NCBI GenBank assembly: GCA_033297205.1
Contig: MU859223.1
Location: 1 to 64,000 of the forward strand
Direction: 5' to 3'
Origin: Pseudoneurospora amorphoporcata
Lineage: Eukaryota > Ascomycota > Sordariomycetes > Sordariales > Sordariaceae
DNA: 64,000 nucleotides
Shown here: positions 1-12,533 of the stretch, piece by piece
Position numbering within the stretch: the stretch's first letter is position 1
Layout: each line of letters opens with the position of its first letter
The notes under the pieces: generated by a model
The model's database searches: none
Told to the model about the DNA's origin: nothing
Seen by the model: the letters and a program-made list of their open reading frames with translations, nothing else
Translations under genes and position numbers: made by a program

Positions 1-1065
1 ACCGCGGATATTGCACTTTGACAAACGTTAACGGGGCTAGCCGCAGTGTCAGGACGGCCAACTTGTCTCGTAATCGGCCCAATTATATTCATCTTGTTAG
101 CGCCGGCTCCCCACTCACTGGCTTGCCTCCGTCCGAACGATTATGGATATGGGAGGTGGTTGTTCGGTTTTTTGACCCTACCACGTGATTAAAAGACCCG
201 GTTCATATCCTTCCAACTCCCATACATAAGCTGCCCCTCACTGGCTTATCTATGGGAGAGCGGACGGGATCCCGAGTTTTCCAGTGCGTATGGTAGTATG
301 TGATATTTCTGTACATTTCAGCTGTCTATAAGGGCGAGTACCGTAAGTTCTTTTTGACTCAAGTCTCGAGGTTTTATCTTTATCTCGCATCCATCCCCAA
401 CGGGAATTCTAGACCAGCTACCTACCGTGTAGAGCTTTGGGTCAGTTATGCGTCTCCTTGCAACCTCACATCCGTCCAGCCACTCAAGTCACAATTTCAC
501 AACGGGGAGAGAAAGACAGGTAGGTAGCAAGCAGGTGGCGGGAGTTTGTTTGTTGCAAACCTGTCCAAAAACGGGTAGCTAAACGATGACCCTCACACAA
601 AATGAAAATGAAGTAAGGACATTAGGTAGGTAAGCAAGGTAGGTAGGTACCTCTGACTCCAATCCGATCCGAAATCATGCTGGCTTTCCAATGGAACCCA
701 TGGTACCGTAACCAAAGTACATTATGAAAGCTGCCTACACAAATCATGTTCTCCATGTCTATTTTAGCACAAAAAAGTAAGAAGCTTCCTTCTTTTTCCG
801 CTAGCCTTATTTTCCTTCCTCCAGAGCTCCAGTCCTCAACAAACCACTTCGCCTCGAAAACCCTCACTCAACCTCAGTATAATTATCATCCTTCACTGGT
901 CTGCTAAACTTGACCCAGGTAATAAATACCCACTGACCGAATGCATGTGCTCAAGCGGCTGGAAGTCCGGTCTTTCCTGTCGTGACCGGCTTTGAAGGTA
1001 GGTAGGTGTCCCTGACATCAATGTTTCCGCACGATATCAGTACCTGAGTACCTGCCCTCTGTATC

Positions 1066-1100
<35 letters not shown>

Positions 1101-1813
1101 TTGGAACGACGGGACGGGAGGTAACATGAACGAGGTGTAAGAAAGAAGGACTGAGGGGGGAGGGACTAAGTGCCGACTGCTGAGAGGGAATGGATACACA
1201 CAGGCAAACGAAAACTACCTTAAGTACCTTACCGCTGATCGAATGCATTCGTTCCGTTCCAGTTAAGTTCCAAAGCACCTAGCTTGAACGGATGGAAGCG
1301 CACACCACAGACACTCATTCAAACTGGTGTGTATGAATGTGCTTGTAGATAGATGTATTGAATTATTGTATCTAACAATGTCAATACCGCCATCTACGAA
1401 CCTAACCTCCATCCCCCACCCCAGTCTATAATTATCTATCCAAAGCCCCAGCTGGCGTGGTTGCCCAATCCAGTGGTGAACGGGCAAGGGGGTATATCAA
1501 TATCCTTCCAAGTCTAGTTGTAGTTCTAGTTGTAAATATGTTGTGTTGTGTTGTATAACCAGGGCTCATTCGTTCCCCTTCCAAGTCAACCAATGTCAGA
1601 TCCGTATCGTTTCTCCTTCTATCGTTCCATCATCTAGAATACTCATAACGCCATAATGTAAAGCAACAAGAAAACTCCGGTCCAATCGCTGTTCGAAAAG
1701 TGAAAAAAAAGGGTTGTTCAAAGAGTGAATAAGAAGTTCATGAAAGCAAGCCAAACCGAGAGGCGCTAGCGACCTCAACCTCATCGGTATGCTGCTGCAG
1801 TGCTGCAGCAGGG
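1..1813. other. Intergenic region, no gene seen
   Basis: No supportable coding region. It holds scattered GTAGGTA/TAGG motifs (about 626-650, 998-1010), a 32-base A run at 1067-1098 and short A-rich patches. It lies downstream of the GH81 gene, which ends at 1814 on the minus strand, so its right end probably contains that gene's 3' UTR. Confidence 0.6.
1067..1098. repeat. Poly-A homopolymer, 32 bases
   Basis: An uninterrupted run of A in intergenic DNA. It is likely length-variable between strains; the exact count may also suffer from sequencing slippage. Confidence 0.95.
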
Positions 1814-1874
1814 TCAAAGTCCACCAAGAGCTATTTTCACATCGTCAGCATTCATCAACCCATCAAGACAAAAC

Positions 1875-1926
<52 letters not shown>

Positions 1927-4900
1927 CAACTTACCAGCACACCAAGTCAAATACCAAGTCAGACTCGCGCCACCATCCAGATTCTCAGCGCTGAATCCAC
2001 CTCTCTTGGCCTTTGGCACGGAAGCACGAACAGAAGGCATTTTCATCTTGCCTTTCTCCAACGCCCTCCTTATCGTCCTCCTCGCCATCTTCGATGTCAT
2101 GGCACTGACTGTGCCGTTTGTTGTTCCGTTGCCACTATCCGGCACACCAGGAACGGGAATGGTAGGCACGGAGGTCGACGTGGGAGTAGCAGTGGGAGTA
2201 AGAGTGGTCAAGCCGGGCGTGCTGACGGTACTCGTCGACGTTGATGTGGGAATGAGAGTCGGCTCAACGGTGCTGGTTCCATTCCCAGTACCATTTCCAG
2301 GGGCAGGGGCAGGATCAGCAGGCTGGCTACCACCACTAGGCACCCCAGCGCCCGCAAAGACCTCCCACGCACCCTTGGGGTCGATGGTCGCGTAGTTTCC
2401 GTACAAAACACCCTTCCACCCTCCCTCCGCCTGATCAGCGCCTCCGCCCGCAAAGTACTGCTCCCACTCCTCTTTCACAAACTCCTTGTCACGGATGAAC
2501 ATGGTATGCGGCAACAAGGGAATCATGTGGATACCCTGGATATACTCCTTCTTGTTTCCAAAGAAGGTGACATGGTCGATTTTATTCTCAAAGAGGACGC
2601 CGGCGACCTTGTTGGGCGTGAACTCCTTTGGTTGGATCTGCGAGCCGGGGTCGGAGGAGGAGTAGAGGTAGTAAGAGTTGAGCGAGCGACGGAGGAGAGA
2701 GAGTTGCAGAGCAGAACGCTGGTAGAGCGCTTGGTTGTCGGTGGCTTGGGCCCACATCAACAGCGCGTAGACGTGCATGGAGTCTTCCGAGGAGGACTCT
2801 TGGTCTTTGCCGTCGCTGGATTCGTAGAGGCCGTGGGCCCACGAGTGGCCGTGGTACCAGTCGAAGGTGCGGAAAGCAGGGAAGTGAGGGTCGAGAGAGG
2901 CGGAGGGGTTGGCCACGTCGCGGACGAGGGAGTTGACGTATTGGAGGTTGGAGGAGGAAGAAGCCCATGAGGGGTCAAGGTGGGCGAGAACGGCGCCCGT
3001 GTAGATAAAGTAGCCGTAGTGGAAGTGGTGGTCGTTGTAGTAGGTGTTGCCAAAATCGGAGCCGGAGTCGCCGGTGGTATAGGAGGCAGAGGAGACGATT
3101 CCACCCCAGGATTCTGTTGTGATTTGTTAATGACTGCGAGCTAATTGAGATCATGCAAGGGAGACTTACCATCATAAACCAACGGATACTTCTGCTGATT
3201 CTCCGCATACCGCGCAAACGCAACCTTCAACTGCTCCAACCCCTTCTTCGCCAGATCCGTATCACCCAGGACATCATTGACAGCCACCAACATGGCCGCA
3301 AACTTTGCAAGAGCTTTGCCACCATAGTACATGCTCGGCTGATCCGTCTGGTTGAGCATGCCTGTGCTGAGGAGTTCCTGTTGCGCCACATTCTTGATGT
3401 ACTCCTTCGCAGTGTCACTGATGTCTTTGACCGAGCCTGCCTCAGGAGTCCAGGGGACGAACCCAATGCTCAGGGGCTTGCTGATGTCTTCTTCCAAGGT
3501 CCACTCGTCGCCGACCACAGCAACAGCGACGCCCTTGGTGGTGGTATCGAGCTTGACGGAAGAGGCCACCTTGGATGCCGTCTCGGAGCTGAAGGATGCC
3601 TGATGGTGAGGCAAAGCGAACATGACAAGCCCGGAGTTGGACGCCAGACCCTCCTTCTGGAAGTGGAAGGTATACCGACCCTTCTGCCCATCGACTGACC
3701 CGGAGAGTTCAACGCCAGTAGCGTACGTGCCGCAAGCAGCATCGAACAACTTCTCCGCGTCGGCCGCACCCTCAGTTCCATTCCCACCCCCCGGCAGCTT
3801 CGCGAGTTGCAACATACCCGTGAAGCTCCCCTTGGCCACAGCCGTATTGTTACCCTGGACGTCCAAATCCAACCCGCCCAACTCTCCCCTCTTGATGGCA
3901 CTCACATCCCCACCAGTAGCATAAAGCAACCAAGTCGCTCCATCGTGCATCACCAACCGATACTTGACCACACCCGTCTTCATCACGCCCATGGCCTTGG
4001 TGACCATGCTCCAGCCAATACCGGACTTGATCACCGGGGTGCCCTGCTTATACAGCGCAGTCACCATTCCCATGCCCTGCACAACAGGCGCCTCGAGCCT
4101 TACACCCCCTCCCGCGCTCAACTGCATACGAACGCTATGTTCCTTGACATCCTGTGTCGTAAGCTCAACACCGCCCGTCGCATTTCCCTTTTCAAGTTCC
4201 TCCTCAGAAAGCACCACATCCGCTCGCCCAACAGGGCTTGCAAACCAACGTGCGGCTCTACTTCCGTTGGGATCCTTCTCGCCGAAGAAGCGCTGGCTGG
4301 CATCAACGTGCGAAACAGCCAGGCCCCAGGCGCCGGAGTCGCCTTGGCCCTTGGGCCACTGCAGCGAGTAAGGGTGCGTCCAGACGGACGAGGATTGCGA
4401 GCCGAGGAAGAAGTTGGCGTGGAACTTGTTGGTTGGGATCGCGCCCTCTTGAGACTGCTTGATGCCCTTGCGAGGGGCGGGGTGATCGGGTTGCGTTTGA
4501 AGGCAGGCGGGGAGGGAGAGGTCGGAGGTGATGGGAGTAGAGAAGAGGTCACCGCCAGCGCCGCCAGCGCCGTCAGAGGGGGGATAATCGTCAGAAGGCT
4601 TGGAGTTGGAATTGGAGTCCCCTTTTGGTTTTGGCGGTTGTTGGCTGTATCCCTTGGGTGGGTGTGATGATTGGGAAGAGGCGGGAGAAGGCTTGCTGCC
4701 AGTGCCCCTGTAAGGCGGGAAGGGATAGGAAGGTGACGGGGCCACCAGGGGTGTGGTGACGGCCATTTTCGGGCTTGTCTTGCTGATAGGCCTTGGTGCG
4801 GTCTTGTACGGCTGGTTGGGGTTGATTTCGCTGGTGATGGGATCTCTGGCTGAGAGGTTGCTGGCGTCGTCTGATGTGATCGCCGCTCGGACGTTGGTAC

Positions 4901-5129
4901 TTGCGTCCGCGTCTACACCCGAACTTTCTGGAGTCGTCTCTTTCTGGTTTAAGAAACCTGTCCAGCCTGGTGCAAGAGGATAGTAATCTCGTCTGGCACG
5001 GATTGACTCTGGTATTATCGCCAAGCAGGCTGCTTGTTGGATCTGTAGCAATGCTGTTAGCCACAGCAACAAGAGCCACGCTATCGGCGTGCTGTGCCGT
5101 TGTCTCTCGGTGTTGAGGATTCCAATCAT
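1814..5129 (-). CDS. Secreted endo-1,3-beta-glucanase, glycoside hydrolase family 81
   Basis: Three exons close in frame: 5129-3170, 3113-1935 and 1830-1814 (1051 aa). The first intron (3114-3169) has donor GTAAGT and acceptor CAACAG. The second (1831-1934) has donor GTAAGT, contains the 46-base A/T run and ends at ATAG, giving a tail ending ALGGL. The N-terminus is a signal peptide/anchor with a Leu-rich core at about residues 17-35. A Pro/Ser-rich spacer follows at about 115-200, then the GH81 catalytic region. The diagnostic block GHSWAHGLYES followed by KDQESSSED lies at about residues 743-765 and carries the conserved acidic residues. Family knowledge: GH81 enzymes cleave internal beta-1,3-glucan bonds in the fungal wall during cell separation, conidiation or autolysis. 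The C-terminus is a Thr/Pro/Gly-rich linker and a basic segment. The last exon is the least certain part. Confidence 0.9.
1876..1921. repeat. Poly-A run, 46 bases, inside the last GH81 intron
   Basis: An uninterrupted A run on the plus strand, i.e. poly-T in the transcript sense. It lies inside the proposed intron 1831-1934 and acts as an extreme polypyrimidine tract before the acceptor at 1831-1832. Reading through instead of splicing would encode a polyphenylalanine tail. Confidence 0.95.
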
Positions 5130-8018
5130 ATTGGATATCGTTCAACAGGTGAATATGTTCAAAGAAATGGAAAAGAAGAAGAACAAGAGTCTATCATGGC
5201 ACTTGACCGCGAAGGGAGAGAAGGGAAGCTCTATAGGAAGGACATCATGTTGTTTATGTAGGGATGTTTGATTCGGGGTTCGAGTCAGTCAATATGTTTC
5301 CATGATTGATTTCCACTTTGCCCTCATCGTGGCGGTTTCGTTCCGTATTCGGAGGTATGCTTGACCCTCCCATGATACCGAAGCCCTCAGTATCTCACCC
5401 TGAAGCTCTGATCCTCTCCAATCCCTGTTGTTGACCAAAGCAAGGCAGATTCCCCGTTCGATGCGTACTCCAACATGTCCAACTTCGACGCTCCTCATAC
5501 CAAGTAAACATTGATCCGTACCGTCATCGCGTTGGAATGTATTCGTTGCCACGTCTCAACCAACTCGGCAGAGCTACCCCGACCCGCGGTCCCAATATTA
5601 CCACACCAGGAATATTCACTCAGTTCACTCACCTAGGTCTAGCTTCTTCACCAAGACTCGCAAGCCTTCTCACAGCAGTCCAGAACCCCAACCGCCTCGA
5701 TGATCGTTGAGAGTGGCGCTCAGGTAAAAGCTTCCAGAAGGCTTTGATAAGCGAACTTGGAAACAAGGTTTATGAGCGTGCGGCGGCGGTTTGTTTCGAG
5801 TTTCCACCCAATGTGGAAAGAGAGAAACAAAAGGGAAGTGTATTGAGTCGTACCAAGGAGAAAGATGTTTCGAAACGAAAAGTGGGTAAAGCAAATGTCA
5901 GGTACCGTGCGCTCGGGCTCAGGGGTCTCGGTGTGAAGTCGAGGATAGTAGTAGTTGGTTGTAGGTGAGAAGGTCGGTGCGTTCTCCAACCAGCGGCTTG
6001 TTAGGAGAAATATAAGTCTAGATCTTTTGTCGGTAGGTAAGTATGGTGAACTTGGACTCGGTGAACAGACCGCGTGACCGTGTAGAAATGTTTCGTTTCG
6101 TTTCGTTTCAAACTCTGGGTCCGCGTGGATGATAAACAATGTTGGAAAGAGATAACTCTGGTAGGAAGAGAGGAAGAAAAGGGGGTTTCAGGAAGAGAGG
6201 AGAGGATCGTGTGTAGTGTGGTAAGCAAGGATGCAGAACTAAGCTTCGAAGAATATCCGGATCCCCAAGCCCTCCCTCCCCATGGAGACACTGCCGTCGC
6301 CCTTCTCACTCACCCGCCCCTTCCCTTCGTTTGCAGCTCGCCCGGCGATGAACTTCCATTGCCCCAAGCGTGAAATATCTTCGGCTTCATCCCTCCCCAG
6401 AAATGGCAGGTCCATCACTTCCTTCCCGCTCGCTCCCCACTTGGAGTTCCATGCCATCATCGTGGGTCACCGACCTGGAAAGAGCATGTTTGTGCGGCGC
6501 ATCTGGCCAAAGATCGTTCGTCCATGGTGGTTGACCCCGTTCAGGAACTACCATGGGGGTTGTGTTTTCCATTCTGACTCCAACAAAGCTGATGCGAGAA
6601 GTCAGGTATCGGGATGCGTATCGGAAGGAAAAGATGGCGGCGGTCGCGGGGCAGTTGCCCGATAAACTGATTACCCGTATCCTGGCTCTTATCGCTGTGG
6701 GTAGCTGCACTAACTGACTCACGTCCCTACGCTGTTAAGCATTGGGGCTTTGATACGCCAAATCAAGCAGCCCACTAACTATGCGTTAGCGCTCTGAGGT
6801 CCTTGCACCGAAAGCTCCAGCACAAATCACTAACCACCTAACATCGTGCAGTAGCTCGACAAGTCCCATTGCTTCAATTCCCAGTTCCCATGCGTGTTCA
6901 TACTTCGCGATTGCATCATCCCATCTGGTGGATGGACATTAAATCCAACTTGCTCCACGAAGGCGTCAATGGACATGATGACACAAATTCAAGTTGAGGT
7001 TTTACCAATAAGTAGGTCTTGATTTGTCGCCACCCCAGCATAAGATGCTGAATTCGACGAGTTGTCTCCCTGCACCTTCCACTCCTTTTTTCAGCTCTCC
7101 CCTTTGTTCAAGGATGTCTAGTGAGTGATACACCGTTTATTCACGATATCTGCCCAAGATTAAAACATCGATGCCGTAGATTCTTCTCTATCATCCTGGA
7201 ACTCGAATTGGAATTGGAAAGGCGGGAAGCTATGTACCCCAATGCAAGCAGGACGCCATCCATCATGTCAAGAGCAATGGAAAGAATACCTAGAGATACA
7301 GAAAACTTGAAAGACCGAGACCGAAAGACCGAGAACAGACAGACAGACAGACAGACAGACCCCCGGCTACATACCCATTCATCTACTGTTGGCCTTTAGT
7401 TTCCCGAACAACTAAACCAACACCAACGCTAACAGCACAGCACAGCATGTTGGACCGTACCGTGGGAGATACGATCAAGGCTCCCGTCGTATGATCGTAT
7501 CCCCTTCTTTTGGTAAGCTACCTCGAAAAGACGACAGAGGTTCGGGTGGCGGGTGTCACGATATCAAATAACAGTATCTGTCATGTTCATCGATCAAACA
7601 AAATGTCATCAAAAAAAAAAAAAAAGCACCATCGCTATAGCTATATCTACCACGAACGAAACATTCAGGTATAGAAATACAACGTATAGACTATAACATT
7701 CACTCCTATCCGAAATGCCACCAATCCCAATCCCATGCATGCTAGATCGTACTTTTTGCGCTCGCCCCCCCTTTTTCTTTCTTAAAAGGACTGGTCTCTA
7801 CCCGCTTTTCCAGTTCTCCGGGGTATCAGAAAGCACCCAACCAAGAAATGTAAAACGTATTCGTGACATGGAAGGAAAAAATACACTACCGGTATAGTGA
7901 TGCAACAATAAATGTACAAAGAAACTAATGAACGTAAATTACTAAAACAAACCTTGGAAGAAAAAAAAAACGTTCCATGTCACTCCAACCTGACGCCTTC
8001 TTTTTTTTTTTTTTTTTT
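5130..8018. other. Intergenic region between GH81 and Ca2+/H+ exchanger genes
   Basis: No coding region could be supported in about 2.9 kb. Short open frames on both strands lack domain-like composition. Visible elements are a TTTCG repeat near 6090-6108, a CAGA repeat at 7336-7360 and an A run near 7611-7625. The left part holds the GH81 promoter. The right end should hold the 3' UTR of the exchanger gene. Confidence 0.6.
7336..7360. repeat. CAGA tetranucleotide microsatellite
   Basis: About six perfect copies of CAGA in intergenic DNA. Confidence 0.9.
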
Positions 8019-8020
8019 TT
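8001..8020. repeat. Poly-T run of 20 bases at the exchanger stop codon
   Basis: An uninterrupted T run. Its last two bases are part of the minus-strand TAA stop codon of the exchanger gene. Confidence 0.9.
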
Positions 8021-9793
8021 ATGAGAAGATGGCCGCCGAAAGCTTGCTAAGGGCATCGACAGGGCTAGCCCAGAACGCAAGCGCGATGATGAAGTAGAGT
8101 CCCATGAGCTGTTGTAACAATTCATTAGCATTCTCCCTGCCCACATCATCCAAATCCAGAGCACATGATGGATGTAACTCACCATAGCACCCTCCAAATA
8201 ATTCGACCTTCCATCCTGCACCGTGTACGTAACCACCATAACCGACAAGGCAAACGCAATCGTCTCAAATGTCTCGAAATGCAGCGTCATGGGCTGTCCA
8301 ATCGCCCAGCCCAACAAGACCAAAGACGGGGTAACCAAAAGCGCAATCTGAATGCTGGATCCGATCGCCACACCCATGGCCAAATCCATCTTATTCTTGA
8401 CCGCCACCACACAAGCCGTCACATGCTCGGCCGCGTTTCCGACAATCGGGATAAGGATAAGACCGATGAACGTCTTGCTGATGGCGCCCGTGGCAGCGAT
8501 GTCGTCGATGGAGGAGACCATGTAATCCGCCGCGTAGGAAATAATGACGGTGGTGGCGATGAGGACCAAAGTGGCGGACCAGGGCGAGAGGATGGGTTCC
8601 TCCTTGGACTCGGTGATAACGTCGCCGACGGCTTGGGCCTCGGGCTCGAATAGCTCCTTGTGGGTGCGCAGGACGAAGAGGAGGTAGGCGCAGTAGAGCA
8701 ACAGGAGAATGACGGCGGTACCGCGCGAGAGCATCAAGATACTAGCTTGCTTCTCTTGACTGTCGGAGTGGTTGAGGACGTTGTAGAGCGCCGCGGGGAT
8801 GATGAGGGACGCAGACGCGAGGGTCATCATGGAGCATGTGGTTTGGGCGGTTCCGGAAGCAAAAGTCTGTTCGGTGCCGATGCCCCTTGAGTCGCGCATG
8901 TTGAAGATGCCGCCGAGGAGGAAGCACATGCCGAGCACGAGAAGCAGGTTAGAGAGAATGGAGCCGAGCATCGAGGCTTGGACAACCTCGATTTGGCCGG
9001 CGCGGAGGGCAACGATACTGACCTGAAGGAGCGGAATGGTTAGTCCTAGGGAGAGGGAAATGGTTTGGTCAGAACTTCTGGGTGTGCAAGAATAGCAAGG
9101 CATACAATTAATTCTACCGCATTACCGAATGTTGCGTTGACCAAACCACCGAGGGTTTCTCCTAGTCTGTGGGCGATCTCTTCGGTTGCGAAGGAGAGGA
9201 CGGCCGCGAGTGGAATGATGGCGAAGAAGTTGAGAGTGAATACTGCTGGTGCACTCCAGTTTCGTTCGCCGGCGATGATGCCCAGGGGCACGAAGACGAG
9301 AAGGATGTTGATCCAGGCTGGGACATATTAGCCATGTTGCTTGCGCTATGGGAATCTGCCTTGTGGTGGTGGGATACATACAGCTCAGAAGAGTGACCTT
9401 GGTGACGTTCCATACTCGGGTAGGGTACTTGACGAGGGGGTTGGAATCTTCGGTGCCCGGGGTTCTCTTGGTGTCAAGGAAGAAGGCGCGCCATGAGAAG
9501 TCGGAGTCGGACTCGGTGGTCCAGCGGCGGCCGTTGGCGTGTCCGTTGCCGAGGAGCGGCCGGCATTCGGAATCCATGGTGGTATAGCCGTTGGTATGAC
9601 CGTTGATGTGACCGTTGAGGTGTCCGTTGGTGCTCCCGTTGGTGCCGTGAACGTACGTGTAGCCGTTTCCGTTGGAGATGCCGTTAGGATGGTCGTCTTG
9701 ATCCTTGGGGACGAGACCGGTTGAAGCTCGGCGAACTTGTTTGCGGAAATTCACAGAGACTGTTGATATGATATTTGTTAAAGGATTGCCCAT
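8019..9793 (-). CDS. cax: Vacuolar Ca2+/H+ exchanger (CAX family)
   Basis: Four exons close in frame: 9793-9382, 9317-9106, 9022-8183 and 8108-8019 (517 aa). Donors are GTATGT, GTATGC and GTGAGT; acceptors are CCCAG, TTCAG and AACAG. The two CAX repeat signatures are clear: GNAVELIV at the end of exon 2 and GNAAEHVTA in exon 3, which hold the glutamates that bind the transported cation. About eleven hydrophobic segments are visible. Family knowledge: these proteins load Ca2+ into the vacuole using the proton gradient. The cytosolic N-terminus (about residues 36-75) is rich in short NG/NGH repeats and resembles the autoinhibitory N-terminal region of other CAX proteins only in position. The stop codon abuts a 20-base T run at 8001-8020. 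Confidence 0.93.
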
Positions 9794-12533
9794 GGTTTTG
9801 AAGAAGAAGCTGGTTGCAAGACGAGGAGGAGATGTGGAGGTGTCTTGTCATGGCCCGCCAACAGAACGGGAGTGATTGTTGTGGAGGTAGGTAGTTCTTT
9901 GTTTGTTTGCGAGTCCGCACTAGCGCGATCTTGAGAATGCGCGTTGGGAAAACGGATACTAGCGATATCACGACTCCGTTGTCGCGAACAGATGGTAGTT
10001 TTGAAAAGAAGGAAGCCAACCGTTTGTCGTTTTCTGTTTTTTTTTTTTCTTAAAACGATCAAGGGAGTGGAGTAGGGGATGAAGCGGTAAATATGGGGTA
10101 TGGTATATGAAAGGGACGGGAACAAGGGATATGTATTGTAACGATAAGGGTCTTGAGCTAACTTACTCCAGTTCATGATTGCGGATGCGACAAATTCCCG
10201 AACGAGATATATATCGGTACTGTTTCGCAATGGTGGGATCCCCTGCTCAGATTGGGTAGGAAATTACACGTTACCTCTTCTTCCGGTATGTGCGGATGCC
10301 CGAAACGGTCGATTCAGGCGTGACAGGGCTAGCGGGATGAGCAGGCGAGTGGGGTGTGTTTTGTCTCGTGAAGAGAAGAGTATTTGCCCAGACGAGGCGT
10401 GTTCCTGGGCGTTCACGGTACCTTTGTCCAGACGGGCAAAAGGGCGGTTGAAAAGGGCCAAGGCAGCGATGGATCCGAGGTCAGGAGATGCCAAGGGGGA
10501 CAGGCCAAAGGGATAATCTGGGTTTGTTAGTCCAGTCGGGCAAGCAAAGCCACAAAGAAAGATGCGCGCAACACAACGGCAGTGGTTGGCGGGAGGGGAG
10601 GTGACGAGGTGGATAAATATTAGAATAGGTCGGTGGGAAATCTGATGATGTAGGGCGAAGGGGATGAACAAGTTCCGGGTTCATCGGGGATTGTGAGGAT
10701 GAACCAGTGCTTCTTTTTCAATCGTTCGTTCCTTCTTCCAGACGTCTCCAACGTCACTGATTCTCTTTTTTTTTTGTCCCCATGTTGAGATGGCATAATC
10801 CGTGCGCCACCGCCAACCCATCTCATCTCAGCTCATCTCTGCAAGCTCAACCATCTGATCGATCTAGACCAAAGGCGGGACCAGTTGTGCGATGCAAGCA
10901 TGGCCAAGAAAAAAGTGACTTACACGATAGTATATCCGGTAGCGCAAAGTGCGTACGTAGTCTAGGCGACGAATTGATTGTATTCGGGACCGAAAGGGAA
11001 AGACAAGACTGGAGGCACAGAGAAGGGGATAAAGATGTTTGTCTGCCCAAACATAAAATACCCTGATGCTCCCTGACCTATCCTTTCTCCGTGCCGTTCC
11101 GCAAGCGCCGGCATTGCGTCGTTGGGATGAACAGATATTTTCGGAAGACCAGGGAAATGGAAACAAGAAAAACGCAGCTACACGGGGCATGTGTTACAGT
11201 GCGGAATGAATGGTGGAGATCAAAACAGGTTTGTTTGTTTTGGAGCGTCAAAGTATAAAGAGGGCAAGCATGTTTGCTTTCTGGCGAGCAATATTCCCCA
11301 TCGACTCGACGATGAATTGTAAATCATGACGAGATGGTGCAGGGTCGGTATTTCTTGATCTGGGAGATGGTGTTTGGGAAGTGGCCATCTCATTAACGCG
11401 TTTGACAGACAAAGACTTGCATCGGTGTCGCTGGACATCAAATGGCTGAAAAAGGAAAAAGTTCCTGTCCATGATGTTATCGATAAGGGCACTTCTCCAG
11501 AATCTACGTCACTTGGCAGACCACTGGAGACGGCTGGAGACTTTCTCGATCCGAACACGCTCAACAAGCTTTTTAGTTCCAGAAAGTTTCTCTGCACAGC
11601 CCCCTTGCCAAGACTTTGGTCATGGACGAATCCCGGTTGAGCTGATGGACGACACTGGGTTGGTTCCGACCAAGCATCAACAATTCCTCAATGGACCGCA
11701 GGAAGAGCGAGACGAGGAGGACTGACGCGAGTCGAGGACGATATCGGGGGACGCCGTCGCACCACTCCCCAAAGACAAAGAAGTCACACGACACCCTCTA
11801 TTTGACGCTCCATGTCTCAACATCCGCTGGTGCCGCCGGTGTATTTGGTGTCGTTGGGAGAAGAAAGGAATAAATGACGCTGAGGACAAAAAGTCAACTG
11901 GAGGTCGGAGTTCTGGCTGGCTGGGAATGCCTTTCTGCAGAGCAATGCCATGCCCCATCCCGTCCTCCTACATAAGGTACCTACAGTCTGCATTGCTGAT
12001 GCGGGGGGAAACGGCAAGGCAGCAAAAACCGCCATTCTGCCCACCGAAAAACAATACTGGATCGATTGACAAAAGTGCGACATCCGGTGCCTCGGAGTGG
12101 TGCTTCAGTGACACCTTGGGGTGTCTGGGGTGACCCCAGTCGGGGATGGATGCCAAGAATGTAAGTCGTTGAAAGAAGCAACCAAAGAGGTACGTACGTA
12201 CCACTGCATCTCTGGGCGGCATAAAGTGGGGAAATTGAGGCCTCCGCAAAATCCAACCAATAATGAGCCCCCAAGACTCCACGCTTTTAGGTACCGGTTG
12301 GGTAACATGACACAAACAGACCGTCTCCTCCGGATCACCTCCGCGTGTGGCCGGGGCCGGAGTGCCGGATTTGTGGGTCACCCGTCCCGATCCGGAAACA
12401 ATCCCCGGAAGTCCGGGTTCACACGAAACTGTGGCAGTCGTAACTATCGCCTTTTGTTGTTTTGAAAAACATAATGGCATCACTTTGCATTCCACGACAA
12501 AAGCTAGAATACAGCTATTCACCAGGTCACCCG
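9794..12533. other. Intergenic region, no gene seen
   Basis: About 2.7 kb without a supportable gene. Open frames on both strands are short and of mixed composition. The left part is the promoter and 5' UTR of the exchanger gene; a pyrimidine-rich stretch (minus sense, about 10028-10050) may belong to it. The right end is downstream of the HeLo-pseudokinase gene. Confidence 0.55.

Noticed and set aside
951..1278. Frames with poly-Phe tracts on the minus strand
   Set aside because: They are produced by the 32-base A run and contain no gene-like sequence.
1855..1940. Polyphenylalanine end of the GH81 protein
   Set aside because: A GTAAGT donor precedes the T run and an ATAG acceptor follows it, so it reads better as an intron.
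5276..5290. B-box-like GGTTCGAGTCA
   Set aside because: No tRNA-like arms upstream; likely chance.
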